49,365 bases of DNA from Nemertoderma westbladi (lineage: Eukaryota > Xenacoelomorpha > Nemertodermatida > Nemertodermatidae): contig JAUCBJ010000463.1 in the NCBI GenBank assembly GCA_032718475.1, positions 1 through 49,365 on the forward strand, given 5' to 3'. Shown piece after piece: positions 30,829 through 41,549 of this stretch. Position numbers and translations under genes: made by a program. The notes below the pieces were generated by a model. The model saw nothing but the letters and a program-made list of their open reading frames with translations, was not told where the DNA came from and did no database searches. How positions within the stretch are numbered: the stretch's first letter is position 1; every line of letters begins with the position of its first letter.

Positions 30829-32166
30829 TTACTCCATCGAGTTTGCATGTACTAATCTCGCTTCTTCAATGAGGTCTGTTGGACGTCTCTCGCATATGTG
30901 GCTGATACTGGCGAGAAATCCGCCTAAGCCATCAGACTTGTCGGATGACGAGTTCAACGCTGTTTCAATGTGCCCCTTAACCATTTCTTCAACAAGATCG
31001 TAAGCGAGTGATTCTTCATGTCTGTAGACCGAAAGAAAGATCATCCCGTCGAAGACGATACGATGGATTTGGAATAGAAACGCGAATAGGCATATAAACC
31101 TTTTGGATACATTGGAGCTGCATTGTGAGGTTACAAGGGTGAGTGTATCCGCGATTAGTGAGCTCGCAGGGGCTAGTTCCAACTGGATATAGTGGGTACT
31201 AACATTTGAAAAGAACAACAGAAGGATTTTAAGGAGAATGTACTCATTATCTGTTATTCCAAGATGATAGAAGTGGTTAGCCAGGTTGAACAAACCTTCA
31301 ATGATGCGATCGATGCCGGGAAGTTCTTCAGATGACAAGAGAGATAGTGCTTGAGAACGCGTTAATAAGAAGTCAGGGGCAAATTGGAGGGTGTCAGAGG
31401 AAGGTCCAAGACGGGCGGATGATGCGGCTACATTAAGAACAAACAGGTCCAGCCAGGAGGATTCAAGGAGATGACTCTGTGCTTCATAGGTTAGGGAAAT
31501 AAACAATGGTATCCGTTTCGCCCAATTAATAAGAAAAACGAGGTTGCAGTCTGCAAGGAGTGACAGGGCCAGGAGGAAACCATGTTGGGAGAAAGTGGCC
31601 AAGTCGTAGTTAATATTGGAGATGGGATTCGAGAGTTCAATGTGCTGCAAATGACAGAGAAACTGATGGGCTTTTTCAGAAATCTCAATAGTGACTGTGT
31701 ATGGGGATTTTATGTGTTGATTAAGGTGATCGGCATACCCCGAAAATTTATCCTCAAATGGTTCTGGCAATTCAGCTTTGACAATGGTGGGCTTTTTATC
31801 CACGATTCTGCTAGCCCGACAGCGACCACCACGTTTTCGATCCTCCCGAACCATTTCTGTTTGCATCCCAGACTCTGAGCACTTACGGAAGCGGCAAGCT
31901 TGACAGTTTTTCCTGGTGTGTTTGTCAATACGGCATTTATTGTCAGAGTAACAAGAGAAATTAAGGCGAAGTTGGACAGTTCTTCGGAAAAATGCTTTAC
32001 ATGATTCGCAGGAGAGGGCACCATAATGGTGACCAGTAGCTATATCTGCGCAGACCAGACAGGGGCGTTGCGGTTTTTCCCTGTATCCTATACGCATCCT
32101 AGGGGCACCACCATTACCAGCACTGAAATATTCGGATGGCTCAACCATTATGATTCGGGTTTTCAT
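30829..32166 (-). CDS. Nuclear receptor, ERR/NR3-like, single exon (copy 2)
   Basis: 445 residues, intact from ATG at 32166-32164 to stop. I count four nucleotide differences from 7365-8702: two silent and two replacements (residue 128 Thr to Ile, residue 200 Val to Ala). All eight zinc ligands, the CESCKAFF P-box, the RKRGGR extension, the helix 3-5 signature and the LVEEMV AF-2-like core are unchanged. Both copies thus appear able to encode a full receptor. The low divergence fits a recent duplication or two alleles. The flanking transposon at 32927 begins about 760 bp upstream of the start codon, so promoter contexts may differ between copies. Confidence 0.9.
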   Translation of the reverse strand: MKTRIIMVEPSEYFSAGNGGAPRMRIGYREKPQRPCLVCADIATGHHYGALSCESCKAFFRRTVQLRLNFSCYSDNKCRIDKHTRKNCQACRFRKCSESGMQTEMVREDRKRGGRCRASRIVDKKPTIVKAELPEPFEDKFSGYADHLNQHIKSPYTVTIEISEKAHQFLCHLQHIELSNPISNINYDLATFSQHGFLLALSLLADCNLVFLINWAKRIPLFISLTYEAQSHLLESSWLDLFVLNVAASSARLGPSSDTLQFAPDFLLTRSQALSLLSSEELPGIDRIIEGLFNLANHFYHLGITDNEYILLKILLLFFSNVSTHYIQLELAPASSLIADTLTLVTSQCSSNVSKRFICLFAFLFQIHRIVFDGMIFLSVYRHEESLAYDLVEEMVKGHIETALNSSSDKSDGLGGFLASISHICERRPTDLIEEARLVHANSME

Positions 32167-33843
32167 TCAAAAATAATATTACACTGGTACCGGTATGTAT
32201 TTCAGTATTTCGAATCAATATGCAGTTTCATTTGTCATTGTGTCAGTTTAATCTAATTCGTCACCATACTGTCATAGCAAGCAGATGGCTGATATACAAC
32301 AAAACAACAATAGCTTGACATTATAAATAAAAAAGAAATCAAATACTGAGCATTGTTTGTTTGTTTATTATAATCCATAGGCCCTATGCTGATATGAGTG
32401 ATATGTGTAATATAATATACACCATCACCCTTGATAAATCAACCATTTTTTTTTATCAAGTCGGAGCCCCCTGCGCCTGCCCCCCACCCTAAATTTTTTC
32501 CAATTTCAATAAAATGCTACGAAATTTGCTATGGATGATAGTCCACGGAGGCCAGGCTGCAAATTAAGTCCAAAAATCGCAACGCGTTGAAATGGTGCGT
32601 GGTAAAAGCGCGCGGAATTGAAATAAAAGTGCGCGAAATTATGTGAAAGACAACAAAAGTGCGCAGTAATCTGTGCAAAATATCAAAAGTCCTAAAAGTA
32701 CGCGGACAGGCGGATGAGGTGTAATAAAGTTTACAAGCATGCAAAGTGAGAAAAATAATTTTCCACAAAATTTTGCTCGCTTCGCTTGCGTTTCTTTGCA
32801 TTTTGCATTGTTAAAGAAATAATTTTGCTCGCTTCGCTCGTGTATGTTTTTCGTTTTTTTTATTTTGTTAAAATGTGGTATGCGCGTTTTTTTCGGTGCA
32901 TGCGTGGTGTTGGTGTATTGTCCAATCAGTTAGGGACCATCCTTATTTAAGCAATAAAAATTATTGCTTAAATAAGGAATGTTGAAAATCTGCTAATTTT
33001 TTCCTTGCTTAAATAAGCAATTTTTTATTTTTCAGATCACAATATCTCAATTTAAAAATCAGAAAAATTTTTCGCGCAGGATTTTATTTGATGAAAAGAA
33101 AGAGCGAAAAATTCTGCATAAGATGGTGAAATCGCAAAAAAATCTATCTGTGCGTTCTCAAATTATTCCATTTTAAAATTTTAAAATTATATGCCTTGCT
33201 TAATTAAGCAATATCTTTCAAAATGACAAATGTTGCTTAAATAAGGAATATGTGTAGCGCTTTTCATTTTATTGCTTATTTAAGCAATTTCATAAAAATA
33301 CAAATAATAAACTCTCCTAACCTAAAAATTTCAATTATGTGTAGTCTGGGGCGAGCCACGAAGTAAAGTGAGCTTTAGCATAGGGGTATCCATGGAATAC
33401 TAAATATAGACGGAACCGCATTAGTGTTATTTTTTCGGCCCCGATATTTTTTTCAATAAAGTGGTAGTATATGCCATAGAAACCTCAGAAAAAAAATTTA
33501 AGCAAATTCGACCGGAGCGTTCTCGAGATATAATCCGTCAAAGTTTTCAAATTTGCCAACAAGAAATCCAGTGTTGGGGGCGATTAAATCTCATTTGCGA
33601 TATATTTCTATGGCAACAAGTAGTAGAGCCATTATTCTTGAACTGCGCTGTTGTAAAATTGATGCGTTGGTTTGTCAACAATATTATTATTACCACAACT
33701 AGCTACAGCTGCACTATTTTAAAACAATATTTTAACCGATAATTTTTCGATTACAATTAACCAGTACATCGCGGTAACCTTTAGTCTCTACACAGTAGGG
33801 TCTTCATTACTTCACTGGCTACACATAGTGAACTATCTACATA

Positions 33844-34010
33844 ATGCCACGTACTTGTTTAGTTTGCAAGTCAAAAGACCATTTGCACCGGTTTCCTATT
33901 GATATTGCTGTTTGCAATGAATGGAAACAAGCGATTCGTCAGGGGCTGAATACGCCAGGTAAGGATTTTCTTGAAGCTGATACCGAACCTACCCAGCATT
34001 TCATTCTTTG
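33844..34010 (+). pseudogene. THAP-like zinc-finger fragment, 5' exon of the P-type transposase
   Basis: ATG 33844 opens MPRTCLVCKSKDHLHRFPID, the start of a C2CH THAP finger (CxxC, then HRFP, then a tryptophan in CNEWKQAI). P-element transposases bind DNA with such a domain. The second half of the finger (C-x2-H and the AVPTF-like end) is missing: the frame runs past CAG-GTAAGG (a good splice donor at 33960) to a stop at 34008-34010. It is in another frame from the core that follows. Either an intron of unrecognised extent joins them or an internal deletion removed the rest. Confidence 0.6.
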
Positions 34011-35728
34011 AAAAGTTGACAAGAGGTGATGTAAAAGTTTATACACTTCTAAATAGCATTGGTATGGATCAGAATGTTGTAATATACGCGGATGAAATTT
34101 ACTTACAGAGAGAATCAATATTTAGTGCAGGAGGTATTATTGAATCACCAAAGACCCTGCTGGATATTATGGTAAGAGCTCTAAGTGGGGGAAATGGAAT
34201 AATTGTCAAGTCAGTGCCATGTTACGATACATTAACTGGAGACATGTTGATAAAAGAATTCAAGGAAGTTGTGAAACATTTAAAAGAGGCCGAGTTTCAG
34301 CCACGAGTGTTTGTTACTGATGGCCTTTCAGTTAATGTCAATGCTTACTCAAAGATTATATATGAACCAGAGCTTTGTGATATAATTCCGTTGTTTGATT
34401 ATAATCACCTCATGAAGAATACACGAAATAACTTATTTAACACCGGCATATTTTATCCTCCTGAATTTAAGTGGAGTTATATGAATGACGTATTTCAAAT
34501 AGGAGCAAATGCTAAAGTGTCGATGTCTGATGTTCGTATGGTCTATCAGATGGATACAGAGAGAATTAATTGTGATTCTTCAGTCAATCTGCGAAAAGCC
34601 CACAAGCTGACATATGCAACAATCAACGTTGGAAAGCGCAAGCAAAACACCCAGCTTATGCTCAACCTGTACCATGATAGTACTATCGATGCCCTCAGAT
34701 GGTATTTGGGTGGTGGCACAGAGAACTTCCATAATGACACAGCTGATTACTTCCGTGTTATTAGACTCTTCTGGGAGTTTATGAACTGTAAACATAATAC
34801 GTCTAATCCTTACACAAGAACACTCAGTCGTTATGACAGTGAGCGGCAAAGTATCCTTCAAACCTTCCTTGACTGGCTGACAAGGTGGAAGTCTTCAAAT
34901 AAAGCAGGGTTCACTTCGCAGACATTTTCAGCGCTCATACTAACAGTTGCTAACACAATTAAGGTCCTAGATTTGGTCTTCAACAAACTCGAATACCAAT
35001 TATTTAACCTGGCAGTCCTTGGAGACGATGAAATTGAGTTACATTTCAGCAAATATCGCCAGATGTCGGGAGGTCGCTTCCTTGTAAGTCTGCGGGACGC
35101 CACTAACTCAAACAAGATAATTCAAATCAAAGCAGCTCTACAATCCAACCAAGATGTCATTGACTGCCTTGATAAAACTAATAGTGAAGATATACGACCA
35201 ATAATTACGAAACTATCAGCAGATGATGATTTTGATATATTCGACGACGAATCTCTATTGATTATTTCAGACGTGGCTGGATGGGCAGTTCAGTCAATTC
35301 CTAATTCAGATGCGTTGTGTTCATGTACCAGATGCGATCTAAAAGATAAATCCCAATCAAGTTCCACGAATATTCGCTACATTTCGTTTCGTGACAGAGG
35401 GGGATTGTGTTTTCCGAGTGATGGATTTGTACATCTTTGCTGCAATATATTTCACATATTGAAAAAATCATATCCCTTGGTAAACAACAAGAACAAAGCG
35501 AGTCCAACATTACATAGACTACTAGTAAACCAAATAGACACCACTGAAGTTGTCTGCTCTGAACACAGCGAGAAATTCAAACCAAAATTACTACAAAAAC
35601 TGGTAAACGTTTTCCTTAAGGCTGAGGCTAGTCACAGGAAAGAAATTATTGATGAACAGGAAATGTATAAAACGGGACTGAATGGATTTAAAGCGCCACA
35701 GTTATACAAGAGAAAACGGATTCTTTAG
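33971..35728 (+). CDS. P-element/THAP9-type transposase core
   Basis: An open frame of 585 codons ending TAG 35726-35728; it has no ATG before codon 32, so it is probably a downstream exon. It carries the RNase-H-like catalytic core of P-type transposases: ADEIYLQ (D41), VFVTDGLS (D117), FDYNHLMKNTRNNL (D143) and, after a long insertion (residues about 160-345) where P elements have their GTP-binding domain, GDDEIELHFSKYRQMSGGRF. In that last motif E356 sits where the final catalytic acid is expected. A cysteine cluster (LCSCTRC) lies near residue 450. No stop or frameshift interrupts the core. With no intact THAP domain joined in frame, activity is doubtful, though splicing could restore it. 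Identification rests on motif order. Confidence 0.8.
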   Translation: MKLIPNLPSISFFEKLTRGDVKVYTLLNSIGMDQNVVIYADEIYLQRESIFSAGGIIESPKTLLDIMVRALSGGNGIIVKSVPCYDTLTGDMLIKEFKEVVKHLKEAEFQPRVFVTDGLSVNVNAYSKIIYEPELCDIIPLFDYNHLMKNTRNNLFNTGIFYPPEFKWSYMNDVFQIGANAKVSMSDVRMVYQMDTERINCDSSVNLRKAHKLTYATINVGKRKQNTQLMLNLYHDSTIDALRWYLGGGTENFHNDTADYFRVIRLFWEFMNCKHNTSNPYTRTLSRYDSERQSILQTFLDWLTRWKSSNKAGFTSQTFSALILTVANTIKVLDLVFNKLEYQLFNLAVLGDDEIELHFSKYRQMSGGRFLVSLRDATNSNKIIQIKAALQSNQDVIDCLDKTNSEDIRPIITKLSADDDFDIFDDESLLIISDVAGWAVQSIPNSDALCSCTRCDLKDKSQSSSTNIRYISFRDRGGLCFPSDGFVHLCCNIFHILKKSYPLVNNKNKASPTLHRLLVNQIDTTEVVCSEHSEKFKPKLLQKLVNVFLKAEASHRKEIIDEQEMYKTGLNGFKAPQLYKRKRIL

Positions 35729-35774
35729 TCAGATATTAATCAAAATAACATCCATCTCTTTCAAAACTGCCTGG

Positions 35775-36030
35775 CACTGGCCTGTCGTCTCTACTACCAC
35801 TGCCACCCTGGCTGTTGTTTCTACTATCACTGCCACCCTGGTAGTTGTTTCTACTACCACTGCCACCATGGCTGTTGACTCTACATCCATTGCCACCCTG
35901 GCTGTTGTTTCCACTACCTACCACGTTGCCATCATGGCTGTTGTTTCTACTACCACTGCCACGTTGCCACCCTGGCTGACATCTTTACTACCACTGCCAC
36001 CCTGGCTGGTGATTCTACAACCACTGCCAC
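35775..36030. repeat. 30-33 bp minisatellite inside the P-type element
   Basis: About eight units of TGTTTCTACTACCACTGCCA-type sequence between the transposase stop and the right inverted repeat. Confidence 0.85.
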
Positions 36031-36384
36031 CTGGAGACTCTGCCAGCAATCAGAATAATAGGAGAATCGCCACTCGTATCTTGACAATCACCACTACTAG
36101 TGACAGCTATACATCTTTGGAAATGGGGTGTCCAGTACTTGGCAGTACTGCTGAAGAGGCCTAAAGCCGGCCGAAACGCCGTTTCTATTAATGGTTTATT
36201 ATTATTATAAAGATACCATAAAGAATCAATTACATAGCCTCCCTATACATACTGTATATATTACATTATATAAAGTAGGATAGAATAAATTACTGCTTTC
36301 GACACATGTAGTGCCACAATCACTACAGTACACCACAATATTATATTTAATTATAAATTGAATTGATATTAAATTGTATCAATA

Positions 36385-36410
36385 GGGGGGGGGGGGGGGG
36401 GGGGGGGGGG
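36385..36410 (+). repeat. Poly-G tract (26 G)
   Basis: Uninterrupted G run inside the P-type element, 3' of the transposase. Confidence 0.9.
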
Positions 36411-37047
36411 TAATATATAAAACTAATAAAAGTGTCAAAATTAGCTTCCACAGCAGTGTTTATTTAAATATATTTAATATATATATATATTAATAGATTT
36501 TACCTCGTTGCTATAGTTACCTGTGCTAGAAATAAAAATAAATAGGATAAAAATAAATAGGGTAGTAGATGGAAAAAATAATTAATTCATGGCAAAACCT
36601 AGAAATTTTATGTTTGCCCGGTTTCCATGGAAACGCTCCGGTCAAATTTGCTTAAATTTTTTTTCTGAGGTTTCTATGGCATATACTACCATTTTATTGA
36701 AAAAAATTTCGGGGCCGAAAAAATAACACTAATGCGGTTCCGTGTATATTTAGTATTCCATGGGCCACCTTATTTATGATTTTGTAGATTTTACATACAC
36801 CAAAATCACGTTAGTAACTTAAATATTGAACTCAATTTGAATTATTGTTATGTTATCTATCTATACTTTACAGTACATTGGGATTCTCCTTATGTCCGTA
36901 ACAGTTGCGACACAAACCTTATTGCACTAGTTTAGTTATCCAGTATGTATTATATTATGTGTTTTTGCATATATATTAATTATAATTATAAGGTGCCGTC
37001 CTGTGCTGTACTACTTACTGTACCAATAAACCATTATCAATAAACCA

Positions 37048-37392
37048 ATCTTTCGAGCCACAATAAAAAGTGTACTTTTATATGGGGGTGAGACCTGGAC
37101 ACTGATTAAATCACTTGAACAACGAATTGATGGTTGCTACACAAGACTACTAAGGGCAGCCCTAAACATCAACTGGAGACAACACATGATAAACGTCGAG
37201 CTTTATGGTAAAATACCACTGTATCAACCATCCTCTGTGAACATAGATAAAGATTCAATGGGCATTGTTAAGGGATACTGGACTGGAGAGAAACGAAATT
37301 GCGACAACTATGGAGAATCGGGAAGCCTGGAAGGATCTCATTTCCACTGTCCGAGCTCGCTCGACCTAATAATATTATTATTATTATTAGTC
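37048..37392 (+). pseudogene. RTE-like LINE 3' end
   Basis: Translated pieces IKSVLLYGGETWTLIKSLEQ, then RIDGCYTRLLRAALNINWRQ, and after a frame change MENREAWKDLISTVRARST match the C-terminal end of RTE-type ORF2 proteins. A TAA/ATT-type short repeat tail follows the stop. It is 5'-truncated and frameshifted, and differs from the LINE family at 1-691. Confidence 0.75.
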
Positions 37393-37985
37393 TTTCAATG
37401 ATACGCAAGATTATTTAATTATATTTATTGCACAGTTTGACGAATATTTAACCGATTTGAATAGTTTAATAATGTTCATGTATAAAATGAAGTGACAAAA
37501 AGAAGCATAGTAGTGTTGCTAGTATTGCTAACTTTTGCCGTCATGATGCGTATATTTAGTTAATAATTCAAATTTTAATTGATTATATTTAGTTTAGAGA
37601 TATAAAAAAGACATAAATTGCCACTGATAGTGACGACGATGAAATTTTGCCTCATTTATTGTACCGAGGAGTTAATCTTAATTCGAATAATTGCCTGATT
37701 GTTTAGTTAATTTAGATTATTGATTAGTATATTTTATAACATTTAGTGAAAGAGTTTTTTGATTTATATGTTTTAATGCAAATTGTAGTGAATTACAAAG
37801 TTTTGTTCCGCTATATTTTAATGAATTTTGCGTTGATACTAACTGAGTCTGTGGGACAAAATAATTTAATGCCGCTGTTTGTAATAATAAGGATGAGATA
37901 CTGTAAATGGTTATTTTTTTATTGTTATTTATGTACCACATTAATTTTGGTACTTCAATTTTGGGTTTGGAGAAAGTAGGTGTGT
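37393..37985. other. AT-rich stretch inside the composite element
   Basis: No gene recognised; the overlapping short frames at 37717-37979 on both strands have no domain. Confidence 0.5.
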
Positions 37986-38450
37986 AGGTTTGGGGTGGCT
38001 AAGCTAAGGAGGGGGGGGTAGAGTGGTGTGGTTAAGCTAAGGAGGTGGGTAGAGTGGTGTGGGAAGGGTTAATGGGTATAGTGCTGAGGGTGGGTTGGCT
38101 GAGGGTGGTGGTGGTTTAGTGGATCGCGTAGGGTTGGAGTAGCTGGGGGGGGGGGGGGTGGTTTAGTGGATCGCTAGGGGTTGGAGTAGCTGGGGGGGGG
38201 GGGGGTGGGGATTGGTGGCTTAGTGAATCGCATAGGGTTGGAGTCGCTGGGGGGGGGGGGGTGGGGATTGGTGGTTTAGTGGATCGCGTAGGGTTGGAGT
38301 AGTGGGGGGGGGGGGATTGGTGGTTTAGTGGATCGCTTAGGGTTGGAGTAGCTGGGGGGGGGGGATTGGTGGTTTAGTGGATCGCGTAGGGTTGGAGTAG
38401 CTGGGGGGGGGGGGGGATTGGTAGTTTAGTGGATCGCGTAGGGTTGGACA
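37986..38450. repeat. G-rich minisatellite, about 50-60 bp units
   Basis: At least seven units with TTTAGTGGATCGCGTAGGGT and GGAGTAGCT followed by 9-14 G. Runs of G in every unit make G-quadruplex formation likely. Confidence 0.92.
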
Positions 38451-38494
38451 ACAACAAGAACAAACAAATAACAAGAGTCCCACAAGAAATGAAA

Positions 38495-39438
38495 ACAAAT
38501 AAGTTGGTGCCAGTTCCCAAGAAGGGCAACCTAACACTCTATGGTTCTTTTCGGGGAATCTCATTGATCGCGATTGCGATCATTAAATCGCATCAGCGAT
38601 CCCATTGAGAGACTGCTCTGTGGAAATCAGAATGAGTTCCGTAAAGGTCGTGGGACCATGGAGCCCATTTTGGCACTTATAAGGATAATTGAAGAGTTAT
38701 CAAAAAAGAAAGACAGGCATCTGGCTGTTATCTTTGTTGATGTCTTGAAGGCCTTTGATTCAGTCTCTCGCTCACGTATGTTCAGCATACTTTCATTATA
38801 TGGGATTCCTGATGAAATTATTGCAGCAATCAGATCAGTATCTTTGTTGACGTCTTGAAGGCCTTTGATTCAGTCTCTCGCTAACGTATGTTCAGCATAC
38901 TTTCATTATATGGGATTCCTGATGAAATTATTGCAGCAAACAGATCAGTATACGATGGTTCGACAACATTTGTGTCTACTGTTGACGGTGACACAGAACC
39001 ATTTGAAGTGTTATGGGGCGTCCTCCAGGGAGACACACTTGCACCATTCTTGTTCATAATTGTTGTTGACTATGTTCTACGCATGTCCTTAGATCATCCA
39101 TCATAATGATGATGGGGTGATGATAACTCCACCTACTGGCTCCAGAAGTCGAGGAAATCCTGCCAAGTACCTAACTGATCTAGACTTTGCTGATGACTTA
39201 GGAGTACTCTCAGAATCACTAGAGGTAGCCCAACGGCTCCTCAGCTCATTAGAACATGCTGCTTATAGTGTTGGTCTTTTTATTAACTCCAGAAAGACCA
39301 AAATTTTGACAGTTAACTTTGAAAGTCCTCAGCAAGTCTCTGATCGGATGAGCATAAACTCAAAAGATGGGATGCTTGAGCATGTGGATGACTTCTGTTA
39401 CCTGGGATCATGGATCCGGAAGTCAGGTGAGGACCTTC
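38495..39438 (+). pseudogene. LINE ORF2 reverse-transcriptase fragment with internal duplication
   Basis: Reverse-transcriptase landmarks appear in order: NKLVPVPKKGNL and FRGISL (fingers), NRISDPIERLLCGNQNEFRK, FVDVLKAFDSVSR (palm motif A), GVLQGDTLAPFLF (motif B) and LTDLDFADDLGVL (motif C, FADD form). A 110-bp segment is tandemly duplicated (38730-38839 and 38840-38949), which shifts the frame. Another shift lies near 38574, and a stop in GATCATCCATCATAATG comes before motif C. The last part matches bases 1-155 of the window and stops abruptly at 39438. Dead copy. Confidence 0.85.
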
Positions 39439-39920
39439 CTCATTTAGCTTGTAGTTCAATGAGTCTTCTCACAGTCTCAATTATCAGATTATAATTCAAA
39501 TATGTCCAAGTAAATTTCAAATGAATAAAGACAAACGTAACCATTACCGGTACACTAATTAGCTGCCATTGCTGGAGAGCTGTAGGCATCTATAGACAAC
39601 TTAGTACAGTAGTACGGTACATGTAGGCCTAGAATGCAAAATACCTGGCATTTACAACTTTTTGAGGTTGAGTCAGATTGATTGTTTTCACTTTCAAACT
39701 TTTCACTTTCTTAGAGTGGCTCCAATACCAACCACCAACTTGTGCAGTATATTTCATCACTGTGTTTCCCTTCCTATACATATAATTTCCCTGCGATTAA
39801 ATAATTTTTTAATTTACAAAAATTGGAGAGTGTAGTAGTATTGTTGTAGTTTCGACATGATGCTGGCTGGCATACTTCAGTACTGTACACTGTGTACAGT
39901 ACTGAAGTGATTAATACATA
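39439..39920. other. Interior of composite element, no gene
   Basis: AT-rich; nothing recognised except TAGGCCTA at 39625 and a TACTGTACACTGTGTACAGT palindrome at about 39882-39901. Confidence 0.5.
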
Positions 39921-40820
39921 ATACCCCAATGCTAAGGTTCACTTTACTTCATGGCTCGCCCCACACTGCCACAGTACACATAATTGCAATTTTTAGGTTA
40001 GGAGAGTTTATATTATTTGTTTGTATTTTATTATGAAATTGCTTAAATAAGCAATAAAATTTAAAAGCGCTACACATATTCCTTATTTAAGCAACATTTG
40101 TCATTTTGAAAGATATTGCTTAATTAAGCAAGGCATATAATTTTAAAAATTTTAAAATGGAATAATTTGAGAACGCACAGATAGATTTTTTTGCGATTTC
40201 ATCATCTTATGCAGAATTTTTCGCTCTTTCTTTTCATCAAATAAAATCCTGCGCGAAAAATTTTTCTGATTTTTAAATTGAGATTTTGTGATTTGAAAAA
40301 TAAAAAATTGCTTATTTAAGCAAGGAGAAAATTAGCGGATTTTCAACATTCCTTATTTAAGCAATAATTTTTATTGCTTAAATAAGGATGGTCCCTAACT
40401 GCCAATATTGCGCGGCTAAAAAAATGTGCGCAGGCGTTGTGCGCGGTTCAGTGGTGGTTTGCAGCCTGGCACGGAGGTGGTTAAACATTGCTAAATAGAC
40501 ATTTTTAAGGGTTTGTTGTATGGAAGTAACTGCGCAATTGAAAAATCTGGCCAGGCCACCAGTAAGAAAAGCTGTCGATCTATCATCATAGAAAATTTCG
40601 TAGCATTTTATTGAAATTTGAAAAAAATTATGGGGGGGGGGGTCTCCAACTTGCTAAAAATGTTTGTTGTAGCCTACTCCTGTAATCTAAGAAATACTGA
40701 AATATTGAATAGGCCTATAGCGGATTTTCCGACATTATTATGATATTGCCACCTGCAGATCTGGCCATAAACAGATAAAGGCCCGATCTGCCGATAGTGA
40801 TTATGTAAATGCAGGGTGAC

Positions 40821-41549
40821 AGACCGAACGTAATCAGGATCGAATTTACAGATTTAACATAGTTTTTACGAATCGAACATAACCTCAATTATGTTACAGT
40901 GTTAGGTACTGCAGTACAGCAGTATTGTTCAAGGACAGCTCTACTAGCTGACTAGTAGAGTAGAAGTAGAGTAGTGTGGTAGTAGTAGAGCTGTGCTTGG
41001 TACTGTTACATTAGATCCTATAACTATGTTACATTCTGACATTCGATCTACAAATTACTAAGCTCGAATGTAACATACATTTATTTCAGTTCTGCAGTTG
41101 TGGTTTGATTTCAGGAGTTAAACGATGAAATGCTTCATTTATTTACAGGAAGAAACAGTTTGGTGGGTAGAAAAAAACAAAGACCCAAGATCCAATTAAG
41201 TAACCTGCATATTCTTGTAACATGTGTTAACTTTCGTTTATTGTTTTGGTTCCCCCAACACGCATCTGTAACCTGCTCCTTTAAATAAAAGTAACCTGCA
41301 GACCTGCATAATCTTGTACCATGCTGCCATGTGTTAACTTTCGTTTATTGCTGTATTGTGTTGGTTTCCCCAACACGTCTGTCAGTCTGTGGTAAGGGTA
41401 ACCTGCTCCTTTAAATGTTAAATGGCAATGTTACATTCGGGCTTAGTAATTTGTAGATCGAATGTAACATAGGCTGATAGGCCTAGTCTGATAGTTATAG
41501 GATCCAATGTAACATAATTGCGGTTACGTTCGATAGGGCCCCAGACTGG
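40821..41549. mobile_element. Fold-back element with long imperfect inverted repeats (copy 2)
   Basis: Counterpart of 15708-16418, carrying a 16-bp CAG/CTG-type microinsertion near 40907. Confidence 0.55.

Larger units (their letters stand above)
33390..36763 (+). mobile_element. P-element-superfamily transposon
   Basis: Terminal inverted repeats of about 131 bp (33390-33520 and 36633-36763), beginning CCATGGAATACTAAATATA on each side with a few mismatches. They enclose a THAP-like fragment and a transposase core. An 8-bp target duplication expected for P elements is not visible; the left flank is the inner end of the outer element's arm. Confidence 0.8.
32927..40401. mobile_element. 7475-bp composite element with 460-bp inverted arms
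   Basis: Ends CAGTTAGGGACC and reverse complement; CCAAT is duplicated at 32922-32926 and 40402-40406. Copy 1 has the empty site (GTCCAATATTG at about 9456-9466). Arms are 32927-33389 and 39921-40401, about 95% alike by eye, and contain repeated palindromes on TTGCTTAAATAAGG and TTGCTTAATTAAGCAA. The interior holds a P-type transposon abutting the left arm, two LINE fragments and a G-rich minisatellite. Which gene mobilised it is unclear. Confidence 0.9.
32552..40469. mobile_element. hAT-type MITE, split by a 7.5-kb insertion (copy 2)
   Basis: Same CCAGGCTGCAAA ends and CACGGAGG duplication (32544-32551 and 40470-40477) as 9086-9523. The insertion at 32927 lies within it. Confidence 0.85.
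32440..40674. mobile_element. Older inverted-repeat element, interrupted (copy 2)
   Basis: Counterpart of 8979-12132. Here the right end is uninterrupted (about 40640-40674), but the interior is split by the 7475-bp element. It gives the empty site for the copy 1 insertion at 9710-12116. Confidence 0.65.

Noticed and set aside
33382-36771. 8-bp target duplication for the P-type element
   Set aside because: Flanks AGGGGTAT and GCCACCTT do not match, so none is claimed.
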